DNA from: a virus
Virus record (IMG/VR): IMGVR_UViG_3300030389_003354
Span: 1 to 27,415 of that record
Length of the DNA: 27,415 nt
Strand: one strand, 5' to 3'
Within the stretch, counting starts at the first letter, position 1. Each line of letters starts with the position of its first letter. Below the pieces are notes generated by a model. That model searched no databases, was not told the origin of the DNA, and saw only the letters and a program-made list of their open reading frames with translations. The translations under genes were made by a program, and so were the position numbers. Positions 10,901 through 16,600 of this stretch are shown here, in pieces.

Positions 10901-11022
10901 CTGATCTTTTTAGAGATAAAAGCGAGGTCGGAGCGTCAGTGCGACAAGCCGTTAAATTAGCGAGGAAAAAAATGATGGAAGAAAGACGCAAACTTAGAAA
11001 AGAAGTGCGTGAGGTAAACTAA
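7966..11022 (+). CDS. Giant internal virion protein with LPD38-like region
   Basis: 1018 aa; ATG shortly after a terminator, with only an A-rich weak ribosome site (ATGGAAAAAAT) in front. The N-terminal third is charged and variable. The central part carries the pattern FWINALLSNPVTHIKNISGALLQ (SNPVTH at 403-408), NLPFLRYFVPFLKTPYNAFKFAF (P615 region) and GWKPYSVKIGNVYYSYAGAEPFSSVF (from about 705). These spaced motifs characterise the large polyvalent-protein-associated region LPD38, seen in giant internal or ejected proteins of podoviruses. A hydrophobic stretch around 665-685 may insert in membrane. The C-terminus is strongly basic (KKKAGLAREELQDAFRGVLQ, then RRKLRKEVREVN), perhaps a DNA-binding tail. 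Position matches the last ejection protein (T7 gp16 slot), although no transglycosylase motif is visible. Confidence 0.68.
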   Translation: MAIDPNEVKNVTDEAVRLGGITAPIRGNDVLETDPSQLKLESLGVPPKEIMQGENDGDLPIELAGLGSLTKGVTNVIGRALSPKDNVFLKSQQKLEELQKNQTDETNEVNRLLGGNDNAPDHIKVEPRDVDENGFGPALDAEEAAFRQALDNEVFGPTDIQLSEKFKEGLEQAQPPNQKGLLDDFRAVGARGDAKIPDENDIRDTIQALSYTYSDKIKDDKRGEISLAAQRQLADLVGVDEERLKKTILGRQRGQVIQMEGAGLTETMIAARDLLMREIDILSSLSKKAEFGDDKDALAFRSQMEFVGLLQSSIKGSVTEIGRAMGGFRAPARTGRAGDALYDQDVSQLLEEYGGTGQIRDMAKAFNSLGPNLFKKAQVARNASKYGKYFDAFYEFWINALLSNPVTHIKNISGALLQVLGHTTETYAAATLGATRRVFGGEAHVNFGDANAQVFGIIMSLRESYAAAGHSMATGQQMIPGSKIDPKRGRKHERAFSSEALDLQGPFGTAVDFTAKALTLGRYPTKLLEFEDAFFKGVAYRQSLYEQAYRTGRTEGLKGDNLATYIAEFVNDPPPSAIEKGQSHARYVTLQTNLDATGKALQKIRNLPFLRYFVPFLKTPYNAFKFAFLDRTPLGLYWGDSRTAIEKAKAPGATAADKAAGDLAKTRIMMGSATAATVFGLVLTGQMTGGGPKDPGLRDAYRQKGWKPYSVKIGNVYYSYAGAEPFSSVFMMAADAAEAAKSGFADEEELEKVAAGVIASLGKQMTQKTFMQGFSTLVSVIDNKDRYGGNFIERFGSSIVPRIFSNIETTGIPFVTEGDPVVRATQGFLDNLRAQIPGLSDSLPPLRNLAGQTVYTSGAFGPDVLSPIYSSVHGPNPKDPDKKRAKEAFEMFNIFTDIRFNPSQHGKMFNEDVELGPKGKDLFHQYAGKRTLEGFKRFKKSSMFKRLYPLAKKKAGLAREELQDAFRGVLQRARARARADLFRDKSEVGASVRQAVKLARKKMMEERRKLRKEVREVN

Positions 11023-13316
11023 TGACTGTAAGTAGTACGACGACAAAAAATAGCTATTCGGGAAACGGAAGCACAACTGTATTTGCCTACGGGTTTAAGA
11101 TTTTTGATGACGCTGATCTGCAAGTTATCATAAGATCGAGCACAGGCACTGAGACAACCAAGACGCTCACCACGCATTATACGGTGTCTGGTGCTGGTGA
11201 TGCCTCTGGTGGCAATGTCACGTTTACGACCGGTAATACCCCTGCTTCTGGCGAGACAGTTGTTATTCGCCGCAACCTCACACAGACCCAATCAACTGAT
11301 TATGTGGCCAACGATCCGTTCCCAGCCGAAAGCCACGAAGATGCGCTTGATCGACTGACATTCATTGCACAGGGCATTCAAGAGGAATTGGATAGAACTT
11401 TTAAGATTAGTAAGACGAATACAATCACGACATCTGAATTTACGGATTCGGCTTCCGACCGAGCATCAAAAGTTTTAGGTTTTAGTAGTGACGGAAACAG
11501 CCTTACCGTCTTTGCAAATCCAGATGTGGACACTGAACTAACTGCGATAGCGGGTTTGACATCTGCTGCAAACAAAATGATCAGATATACAGGGTCAGGC
11601 ACCGCCGACCTAGTTGATTTTCTTGACCAAGATGACATGTCGTCTGACAGCGCCAGTGCTGTGGCAAGTCAGCAAAGCATCAAAGCGTTTGTAGAATCAG
11701 GAACAAGCACCCTCACAAATAAAACTCTGACCGCGCCCAAATTTGCTGACGGCGGTTTCCTAGCAGACAACAACGGAAATGAGGCAATAAAAATTACCAC
11801 GACTGCTAGTGCTGTAAATGAATTGACCGTTACGCCAGCAGCCACCGGCAATGCGGTAACTCTTAGCACAACAGGTGGCGATACAAATATTGATTTGACT
11901 CTCAGCCCAAAAGGAACTGGGGAAGTCAACATTGCCGCTGGTAATTTGAATTACGCTGGTACAGCCGTCACAGCAACGGGCGAAGAGTTAAACATCCTAG
12001 ATGGCGTAACCAGCACAGCGTCAGAACTAAATATTTTGGATGGAGTGACATCAACTGCAAGCGAACTCAACATTCTCGATGGCGTAACGTCCACAACAGC
12101 GGAGCTAAATATTGTTGATGGTAATACATCTGCCACCTCAACCACTGTAGCTGATGCAGACCGTGTAGTTCTCAATGACGACGGCACTATGGTTCAAGTA
12201 GCCGTTACCGATTTAGCTACATATTTTGGAGCATCGACCGTTGATCAAACGATCAAAACCTCAGATGGCGGTATACTGAATTTACAAACCTCTGACACAA
12301 CCGTTACATCTGGAAGTGTTCTAGGGTCAATTGATTTTAAAGCGCCTGATGAAGCTAGCGGCACTGATGCGATTTTGTTGTCTGCCTCTGTTGCGGCAAT
12401 ATCCGAAGGCACTTTTGCCGCCGATAACAACGCCACAAAATTATCTTTTAAAACTGGCGCAAGTGAGGCTGCAACCGAGAAGATGTCGATTTCAAGCGGT
12501 GGAAACATTACTTTCCCGACCGATGGACTGGTCGTTAGTTTTGGGGTGGACTCCGACGTTCAACTAACGCACGTCGCTGATACAGGTTTAAGACTTGGTG
12601 ATGGTCAATCAATGATTTTTGGAACATCAAACGATCTTACCATAAAACATGATGGGTCAAATTCTATTATTCAAGACTCTGGAACAGGACAGCTCAACAT
12701 TGCTGGAAGTCAAATAAGTATTACCAATGCGGCGCGAGGTGAAAATATAGCAATTTTTACAGAAGATGCTGGCTTTAGATTTTTCCATGATAATACTGAA
12801 ATATTTTCTTCTGGAACTAATTACGTCACAGGAACTGTAGGACTCAACGTTACGCAAGCGAGTGCAGCCGCATCTAATATTTTTAAAAATCCAGAAACAA
12901 GTAGCACAGCAAACACCATAGTTTTTCGAGATGGAGATAGTACTGATTGCGGTATTATTGGCATTAACGCTGCAAATAATACTGCCAGCTATGGAACAAG
13001 TAGTGATTACAGACTCAAAGAAAATGTTACTTATACTTGGGATGCAACAACTAGATTAAAACAATTAAAACCTGCACGATTTAATTTTATATCTAACCCT
13101 GATAAAGAAACCTTAGATGGGTTTCTTGCACATGAGGCACAGACAGTTGTGCCTGAATGTGTTAATGGTAATAAAGATGCTGTTGATAATGATGGTGAGC
13201 CGATTTATCAACAGATTGATCAGTCCAAATTAGTGCCTTTGTTGACAAAAGCACTGCAAGAGGCACTTTCCAAAATTGACACACTCGAAACGCGAGTAGC
13301 GGCTTTAGAGGCGTAA
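11022..13316 (+). CDS. Tail fibre with T7-like N-terminus and S74 chaperone
   Basis: 764 aa, ATG overlapping the previous stop (TAATG). Residues 1-130 (SYSGNGSTTVFAYGFKIFDDADLQV...NDPFPAESHEDALDRLTF) match the T7 gp17-type N-terminal domain that attaches fibres to the tail. A Ser/Thr/Gly-rich shaft follows, including a 13-residue repeat (ELNILDGVTSTAS) starting at E322. Residues about 661-764 form a peptidase S74 intramolecular chaperone: SDYRLKENV supplies the Ser661/Lys666 pair expected to autocleave near Ser-Asp, then FLAHEAQTVVPECV and QIDQSKLVPLLTKALQEA, ending in a coiled coil. The chaperone trimerises the fibre and is then released. This is the likely host-receptor-binding protein. The receptor cannot be inferred. 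Confidence 0.88.
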   Translation: MTVSSTTTKNSYSGNGSTTVFAYGFKIFDDADLQVIIRSSTGTETTKTLTTHYTVSGAGDASGGNVTFTTGNTPASGETVVIRRNLTQTQSTDYVANDPFPAESHEDALDRLTFIAQGIQEELDRTFKISKTNTITTSEFTDSASDRASKVLGFSSDGNSLTVFANPDVDTELTAIAGLTSAANKMIRYTGSGTADLVDFLDQDDMSSDSASAVASQQSIKAFVESGTSTLTNKTLTAPKFADGGFLADNNGNEAIKITTTASAVNELTVTPAATGNAVTLSTTGGDTNIDLTLSPKGTGEVNIAAGNLNYAGTAVTATGEELNILDGVTSTASELNILDGVTSTASELNILDGVTSTTAELNIVDGNTSATSTTVADADRVVLNDDGTMVQVAVTDLATYFGASTVDQTIKTSDGGILNLQTSDTTVTSGSVLGSIDFKAPDEASGTDAILLSASVAAISEGTFAADNNATKLSFKTGASEAATEKMSISSGGNITFPTDGLVVSFGVDSDVQLTHVADTGLRLGDGQSMIFGTSNDLTIKHDGSNSIIQDSGTGQLNIAGSQISITNAARGENIAIFTEDAGFRFFHDNTEIFSSGTNYVTGTVGLNVTQASAAASNIFKNPETSSTANTIVFRDGDSTDCGIIGINAANNTASYGTSSDYRLKENVTYTWDATTRLKQLKPARFNFISNPDKETLDGFLAHEAQTVVPECVNGNKDAVDNDGEPIYQQIDQSKLVPLLTKALQEALSKIDTLETRVAALEA
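11985..12122 (+). repeat. Four 39-bp in-frame repeats in the fibre shaft
   Basis: Units begin at 11985, 12024, 12063 and 12102, each encoding ELNILDGVTSTAS or a close variant (13 residues; the last is partial and changed to ELNIVDGNTS). Synonymous positions differ a lot (GAG TTA AAC, GAA CTA AAT, GAA CTC AAC), so the protein repeat is conserved while the DNA has diverged. This suggests selection on a regular shaft structure rather than a recent duplication. Confidence 0.85.
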
Positions 13317-13393
13317 AACGCCCATAGCTGCCCATACAGAGCGATCTCTGCTTTTTGCTACCACTGTATCAAAATAACACTAGACAAGCATTC

Positions 13394-13420
13394 AGCGGTC
13401 ATTTTAGCCGCTATTTTTTT
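13394..13420 (+). terminator. Intrinsic terminator after the tail fibre gene
   Basis: Stem AGCGG (13394-13398) with CCGCT (13408-13412), a loop of about 9 nt and then a T tract (13414-13420). It separates the virion operon from the lysis cassette, whose first ribosome site follows within 10 bases. Confidence 0.7.
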
Positions 13421-13438
13421 GAGTAATTAGGAAAATCT

Positions 13439-13606
13439 ATGCCAAAACCCACCGTTCAAAGTGTTCAAGCACAAATAAACACCCATGAAGAAGTGTGTGC
13501 CGAAAGGTGGAAGGAAACCATCGAGCGCATCAAGCGTCTTGAACTGATTCTTATCTCGTCGGCTGGGGCTGTTATTCTTTGTATGGCTGGATTGCTGTTT
13601 AAGTAA
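13439..13606 (+). CDS. Small one-TM protein at start of lysis cassette
   Basis: 55 aa, ATG preceded by TAGGA six bases upstream. The N-terminal half is soluble and charged with two Cys-containing segments (HEEVCAERWKETIERIKRLE); residues about 34-53 form one hydrophobic segment (LILISSAGAVILCMAGLLF) ending in a Lys. Similar short proteins with an ...HEEQCAERWKE.. N-terminus and one C-terminal TM are common next to phage holins, but their role is not established. It could modulate the holin or be a small holin itself. The stop is followed directly by the next ATG with no gap. Confidence 0.6.
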   Translation: MPKPTVQSVQAQINTHEEVCAERWKETIERIKRLELILISSAGAVILCMAGLLFK

Positions 13607-14062
13607 ATGGCAATTTTGGAGACAATCGCGGCGGTCAATGCGAGTTATGCGGTTATTAAACAGGTTGTTCAAAACTCAGGAGAGATAGCAAGAGCTGGGA
13701 AAGCGATTGCCAAATTTGTAAGCGGCAAAGAAGAACTGCAACGACAAATTGCTGGAAAAGACAAAAACAAAAGCAGTGGCAATGATCTCGAAGCGTTTAT
13801 GGCCCTTGAACAAATCAAGCAACGCGAAGATGAGCTGAAGCAACTGATGATTTATAGCGGTCGTCCTGGGCTGTACACCGATTATGTAAAATTTTGCGCT
13901 CAAGCTCGTAAGGCAAGGCGCGAAGAAGAAAAAGCTGCAGAAAAAAAACGGCAAAAAATGTTCGTGATTATGGCTGTTGGGGGTCTAACACTTGTCGGTT
14001 TTGGAGCGATTGCATTCATAGTTATGCTTTTAGTCTTTAATGTAAATGCAAGCACTCAATGA
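13607..14062 (+). CDS. Membrane-anchored coiled-coil protein of unknown function
   Basis: 151 aa, ATG on the base after the upstream stop. The N-terminal part (1-115) is helical, Ala/Lys/Glu/Gln-rich, with a basic patch RKARREEEKAAEKKRQK (about 99-115), followed by one strong membrane segment at about 117-142 (MFVIMAVGGLTLVGFGAIAFIVMLLVF). With positive charges before the membrane span, a cytoplasmic N-terminus is expected. It sits in the lysis cassette and might be a holin regulator, an antiholin-like factor or an inner-membrane spanin analogue, though spanins usually have the opposite topology. I do not recognise the family. The stop overlaps the next ATG (ATGA). Confidence 0.5.
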   Translation: MAILETIAAVNASYAVIKQVVQNSGEIARAGKAIAKFVSGKEELQRQIAGKDKNKSSGNDLEAFMALEQIKQREDELKQLMIYSGRPGLYTDYVKFCAQARKARREEEKAAEKKRQKMFVIMAVGGLTLVGFGAIAFIVMLLVFNVNASTQ

Positions 14063-14226
14063 AATTGGTGTTCGTGCTGGTTGTGATGACTTCCTTTAAT
14101 CACACGTTGAGCGAAACAGTGTATTCAAAAATGAGCGACTGTCTGGCAATGCAAAGAAAAATTCAGTTGCCGTATCTGGCAAGCTGTTTGCCCAGAACTG
14201 TTCCAAAACAAACCAAGGCTTTTTAG
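14059..14226 (+). CDS. Small secreted two-cysteine protein
   Basis: 55 aa, ATG overlapping the previous stop by four bases. The first 16 residues (MKLVFVLVVMTSFNHT) look like a signal peptide or signal anchor. The short mature part contains two Cys (C28, C42) that could form a disulphide in the periplasm, and it is weakly basic. There is no lipobox, so it is not a classical outer-membrane spanin. Its place between membrane proteins of the lysis cassette suggests a periplasmic role in lysis or superinfection exclusion. Reality is supported by tight overlap and reading-frame order, not by homology. Confidence 0.5.
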   Translation: MKLVFVLVVMTSFNHTLSETVYSKMSDCLAMQRKIQLPYLASCLPRTVPKQTKAF

Positions 14227-14240
14227 TGGTAGGTGAGCTA

Positions 14241-14540
14241 ATGACAAAAAAACTGCAAGAAAAATCGCAATTTGATGATCTTGACGTAGACGGTGATGGC
14301 GTTGTTAGCGATCACGAAATGTCTGTGGTCGAGGCGCACGATGCACACAGAAAGTACAAAACTCAAGAACGCATCACGATTTGTACGGCTATCTCAATGC
14401 TAGTGTTTACGATTGCGATGTTCCTTTTGCCAGAGAGTCGCATAGCGGTTCTGACGGATCTGAGCAACTTGTTTTACATTTCAGGCGCAGGGATTATCAG
14501 TGCCTTTTTCGGCTTCCAAGCTATGGGGCAAAAAAAATGA
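14241..14540 (+). CDS. Two-TM protein with an EF-hand loop, candidate holin
   Basis: 99 aa from ATG 14241, chosen over an upstream GTG (14226) because AGGTGAG lies just before it. Residues 15-26 (DVDGDGVVSDHE) are a textbook EF-hand loop: D15, D17, D19, G20, S23 and E26 as calcium ligands or conserved positions. Two hydrophobic segments follow: about 45-64 (ITICTAISMLVFTIAMFLLP) and about 70-95 (VLTDLSNLFYISGAGIISAF). EF-hand plus two-TM small proteins recur beside lysis genes of marine phages; whether they are holins is inferred from position. A separate 3-TM holin follows 150 bases later, so this could be a pinholin, antiholin or calcium-responsive regulator. The stop overlaps the next start (ATGA). 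Confidence 0.62.
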   Translation: MTKKLQEKSQFDDLDVDGDGVVSDHEMSVVEAHDAHRKYKTQERITICTAISMLVFTIAMFLLPESRIAVLTDLSNLFYISGAGIISAFFGFQAMGQKK

Positions 14541-14692
14541 ATACTGTCGATATAAACAAAGTGCATTTGCTAGAAACTGAAATTGATATTCTGCAAAGAA
14601 AAGCAGATGCCGAAAAGGGTGGAATGGGCCATTTGTATACAGCGATTGAAGTTCTGCGTCACCGTGTAAGAGAACTGAAAGGTGACAAATGA
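14537..14692 (+). CDS. Small charged helical protein, unknown
   Basis: 51 aa, ATG in a four-base overlap with the preceding stop, and its own stop overlaps the 3-TM holin start in the same way. The sequence is hydrophilic and helical with Leu at heptad-like spacing (HLLETEIDILQRK, then YTAIEVLRHRVRELK). There is no membrane or signal segment. Such coupling on both sides argues that it is translated, probably with the lysis proteins, and perhaps interacts with one of the neighbouring membrane proteins. Function is unknown. Confidence 0.55.
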   Translation: MNTVDINKVHLLETEIDILQRKADAEKGGMGHLYTAIEVLRHRVRELKGDK

Positions 14693-15096
14693 TACAAACA
14701 CTTCTGCCCTCTATACTACCAGCAGTCACGAACGTCATTGGTCGTTTTCTGCCAGAGGATAAAGAAGCGAAGGCCAAGGCTGAGAGAGAAATAGAAAAAC
14801 AGTTAGCATCTCATCTCGCCAAAATCGATGTTGCTCAGTTAGAAATTAACAAACAAGAGGCGGCTCACAGGTCTATTTTTGTTGCTGGCTGGAGACCTTT
14901 TATCGGATGGACTTGCGGTATTGCACTGGCATACACCTATGTGCTTCAGCCAATACTTGTGTTTGGTCTTGCACAAGGTGGTTATCTCGTTGATTTACCA
15001 AAAATGGAGCTAGGCGAAATGATGCCCGTTCTTATGGGAATGTTAGGTCTTGGCGGCCTACGCACATTTGAAAAGTTTAAGGGTGTATCAAAATGA
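14689..15096 (+). CDS. 3-TM holin, gene-transfer-agent type
   Basis: 135 aa. An amphipathic charged N-terminal helix region (about 20-62, rich in Lys, Glu and Ala) leads into AAHRSIFVAGWRPFIGWTCGIALAYTYVLQPILVFGLA (about 58-95). The RPFIGW motif opening the first membrane span is the hallmark of the 3TM holin family found in gene transfer agents and alphaproteobacterial phages. The C-terminal span about 109-123 (MMPVLMGMLGLGGLRTFEK) completes the pattern. The holin accumulates in the inner membrane and opens holes that let the endolysin encoded next reach the wall. It overlaps both neighbours by four bases, consistent with a lysis cassette. Confidence 0.85.
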   Translation: MIQTLLPSILPAVTNVIGRFLPEDKEAKAKAEREIEKQLASHLAKIDVAQLEINKQEAAHRSIFVAGWRPFIGWTCGIALAYTYVLQPILVFGLAQGGYLVDLPKMELGEMMPVLMGMLGLGGLRTFEKFKGVSK

Positions 15097-15548
15097 ACTT
15101 GGATCAACTGCGTGAAGAGCTAACTATAGACGAGGGTAAACGCCTAGACGTTTATATGTGTACGGCTGACAAAGCTACCGTAGGGATCGGTCACATGATT
15201 AGGGCTGATGACCCTGAGGCTGCTTTAGAAGTTGGTGACACAATCACAGAGCAGCGGTGTCAGGAATTGTTCGACCAAGACATCGAGGGGGTCATCGAGG
15301 ACTGCGACCGACTGATCAGAAACTTTCCTTACTTGGAACCCGAGGCCCAAAAAATATGTGCGAACATGATGTTTAACCTCGGGGTCAATCGTTTGGGTCT
15401 TTTCACCAATTTCCTGAATGCCCTCAATGAAGATCCACCGAACTACACTTTGGCTGCTTCAGAGATGCGCGACAGTCGTTGGTATCGCCAGGTGACAAAT
15501 CGGGCTGAACGATTAGCTCGACGCATGGAGGATTTAGACCGTGGCTAA
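15093..15548 (+). CDS. Endolysin, T4-type lysozyme (GH24)
   Basis: 151 aa, cleaves the MurNAc-GlcNAc bond of peptidoglycan. The N-terminal LTIDEGKRLDVYMCTADKATVGIGH is the GH24 signature, with E14, C23 and T29 in the E-x8-D/C-x5-T spacing; Cys replaces the T4 Asp20, a known variant of the triad. IGHMI and the later MMFNLGVNRLGLFTNFL helices also fit. Length is close to T4 lysozyme (164 aa). No signal peptide or signal-anchor segment is present, so export depends on a holin, encoded immediately upstream with a four-base overlap. The end of this gene holds GGAGG, which serves as ribosome site for the next GTG start. Confidence 0.93.
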   Translation: MNLDQLREELTIDEGKRLDVYMCTADKATVGIGHMIRADDPEAALEVGDTITEQRCQELFDQDIEGVIEDCDRLIRNFPYLEPEAQKICANMMFNLGVNRLGLFTNFLNALNEDPPNYTLAASEMRDSRWYRQVTNRAERLARRMEDLDRG

Positions 15549-15810
15549 GACACCTGCTTGGCAGCGCAAGGCTGGCAAGAACCCGAGTGGTGGATTGAAC
15601 GAGGCCGGTAGAAGATCAGCGCGAGCCCAAGGTATGAATCTAAAACGCCCTGTCTCGGCAAAGCAGGCGAAGCGATCTCCAAAAGCGGCAGCTCGCAGAA
15701 AAAGTTTTTGTGCTCGAATGGCTGGCATGAAAAAGAAGCTGACTTCACGTAAGACAGCGAACGATCCGAATAGCCGGATCAACAAAGCCTTACGAAAATG
15801 GAACTGTTAG
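15541..15810 (+). CDS. Small basic protein, marine-phage family (DUF6321-like)
   Basis: 89 aa, GTG at 15541 with GGAGG nine bases upstream inside the lysozyme gene. The sequence is strongly basic, starts TPAWQRKAGKNPSGGLNEAGR and ends AARRKSFCARMAGMKKKLTSRKTANDPNSRINKALRKWNC. The KSFCARM...ALRKWNC ending is a conserved feature of a small phage family of unknown function, probably DUF6321. Cys residues at both conserved sites may bind metal. Such proteins often lie near structural or lysis genes of aquatic phages; nucleic-acid binding is plausible from charge but not shown. Confidence 0.8.
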   Translation: MAKTPAWQRKAGKNPSGGLNEAGRRSARAQGMNLKRPVSAKQAKRSPKAAARRKSFCARMAGMKKKLTSRKTANDPNSRINKALRKWNC

Positions 15811-15819
15811 GAGGGCAAA

Positions 15820-15966
15820 ATGCCTGGGACAAAATACTCTATGAAGCAGATGAAGATCGCTCGCGTAGCCGAGCCAAGAAATAGAATTACTGGAGCTGAC
15901 TTTAAAGCTCTGCAAAAAGGCAAGAGAAAACGAAAATCAATGATGGCAAATTCGAGGAGAGTGTAA
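15820..15966 (+). CDS. 48-aa basic protein, unknown
   Basis: ATG preceded by a strong AGGAGGG five bases upstream, which supports translation of this short frame. The product (MPGTKYSMKQMKIARVAEPR..., ending KGKRKRKSMMANSRRV) is highly basic with a Lys/Arg cluster near the C-terminus and no hydrophobic segment. Its stop overlaps the following ATG as TAATG. It is the second of a run of six tiny basic genes, so a shared role in packing, nucleic-acid binding or host takeover is possible. No family recognised. Confidence 0.65.
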   Translation: MPGTKYSMKQMKIARVAEPRNRITGADFKALQKGKRKRKSMMANSRRV

Positions 15967-16028
15967 TGGCTTACGGTTATAAAAAACCTACGAAGAAAAA
16001 ACCTAAACCAAAAAAGAAAAAGAAGTAA
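15966..16028 (+). CDS. 20-aa lysine-rich micropeptide
   Basis: The frame starts in one TAATG overlap and ends in another, so it is coupled on both sides. The product is a tyrosine/glycine start (MAYGYKKPTK) followed by a tail of Lys and Pro ending in five consecutive Lys. It is far below usual gene-calling limits. The exact head-to-tail chaining between two better supported genes is the argument for a real peptide. It could otherwise be a relay ORF that only carries ribosomes to the next start. Confidence 0.5.
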   Translation: MAYGYKKPTKKKPKPKKKKK

Positions 16029-16213
16029 TGGCAAAGAAAAAATCGAGCGTAAATAAGGCTGGTAATTACACCAAGCCTGGCATGAGAAAGCGTCTTTTTA
16101 AATCGATTTTAGGCAGAGCTGTTCAAGGTACCGCTGCTGGCAAATGGTCAGCACGCAAAGCTCAACTGTTAGCAAAAACTTACAAGGCGAGAGGGGGTGG
16201 TTATCGTTCTTAG
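16028..16213 (+). CDS. 61-aa basic phage protein (WSARKAQLLA family)
   Basis: 61 aa, ATG in a TAATG overlap. The sequence KAGNYTKPGMRKRLFKSIL..AAGKWSARKAQLLAKTYKARGGGYRS contains a pattern (nYTkP.mRkrlf...GkWSARKAQ.LAk.YK..GGGY) that is widespread in small proteins of aquatic phages and some large eukaryotic viruses, probably DUF5872-like. The function is unknown; the Arg/Lys density and short helical core suggest nucleic-acid binding. The name of the family is from memory and uncertain, the repeated pattern is not. Confidence 0.75.
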   Translation: MAKKKSSVNKAGNYTKPGMRKRLFKSILGRAVQGTAAGKWSARKAQLLAKTYKARGGGYRS

Positions 16214-16352
16214 CAAACGTGAAAAGTCCACATTGAAAAAACACTCTGTACATCATTCGAAAAAACATATGAGCATGATGCGTAAGATGATGCGGAAGGG
16301 CAGTAGCTTCTCGGCTGCTCACAAGGCAGCACAAAAGGCGGTGGGGAAATGA
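16197..16352 (+). CDS. 51-aa basic protein (LSKREK...HKAAQKAVGK)
   Basis: GTG start at 16197 inside the previous gene, preceded by a purine run (GGCGAGAGGG). The product MVIVLSKREKSTLKKHSVHHSKKHMSMMRK... ends FSAAHKAAQKAVGK. The pattern LSKREK.tLKKHSvHHs.kHm..Mrk.M..G.sFs.AHkaA is a recurring small phage protein, often between lysis genes and packaging genes. Very rich in Lys, His and Met. The frame is unusual in overlapping the upstream gene by 17 bases. No function known. Confidence 0.68.
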   Translation: MVIVLSKREKSTLKKHSVHHSKKHMSMMRKMMRKGSSFSAAHKAAQKAVGK

Positions 16353-16582
16353 AGAAGTCTCAGCGCAGTTTGAAGAATTGGTCAAAGCAGAACTGGAGAA
16401 CCAAGTCTGGAAAAAAATCTTCTGTGACTGGTGAACGCTATCTTCCAGAGGCTGCGATCAAAGCTCTCTCGCCAGCCGAATATGCTGCGACCACTGCGGC
16501 GAAACGCAGAGATACAAAACGTGGCAAACAATTTTCTCGGCAGCCCAAATCGATTATGGCGAAGACCAGACGCTTCCGATAA
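16349..16582 (+). CDS. 77-aa basic phage protein (KKSQRSLKNW family)
   Basis: 77 aa, ATG overlapping the preceding stop (ATGA), with GGTGGGGAAATG just before it. It opens with MKKSQRSLKNWSKQNWRTKSGK and contains GERYLPEAAIKALSPAEYAATTAAKRR, ending QFSRQPKSIMAKTRRFR. This combination is common in short phage proteins of aquatic environments; the YLPE.AIKALSpaEYa segment is the most conserved part. Basic at both ends around a short helical middle. It closes the run of six basic genes, and the attachment region begins right after it. Confidence 0.75.
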   Translation: MKKSQRSLKNWSKQNWRTKSGKKSSVTGERYLPEAAIKALSPAEYAATTAAKRRDTKRGKQFSRQPKSIMAKTRRFR

Positions 16583-16600
16583 GTGACACGAAATGTCACT
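16582..16600. promoter_or_regulatory. Perfect 7-bp inverted repeat after the basic-gene run
   Basis: AGTGACA (16582-16588), a 5-nt loop CGAAA, and TGTCACT (16594-16600). It starts on the last base of the preceding stop codon. There is no T tract, so a classic terminator is unlikely; it may be an RNA 3'-end hairpin or a protein site beside the attachment region. Confidence 0.5.

Noticed and set aside
14381-14540. Longer frame leading into the 51-aa gene from 14381
   Set aside because: It would run antiparallel in composition through the EF-hand/TM gene in another frame; ATG 14537 with a four-base overlap is far better supported.
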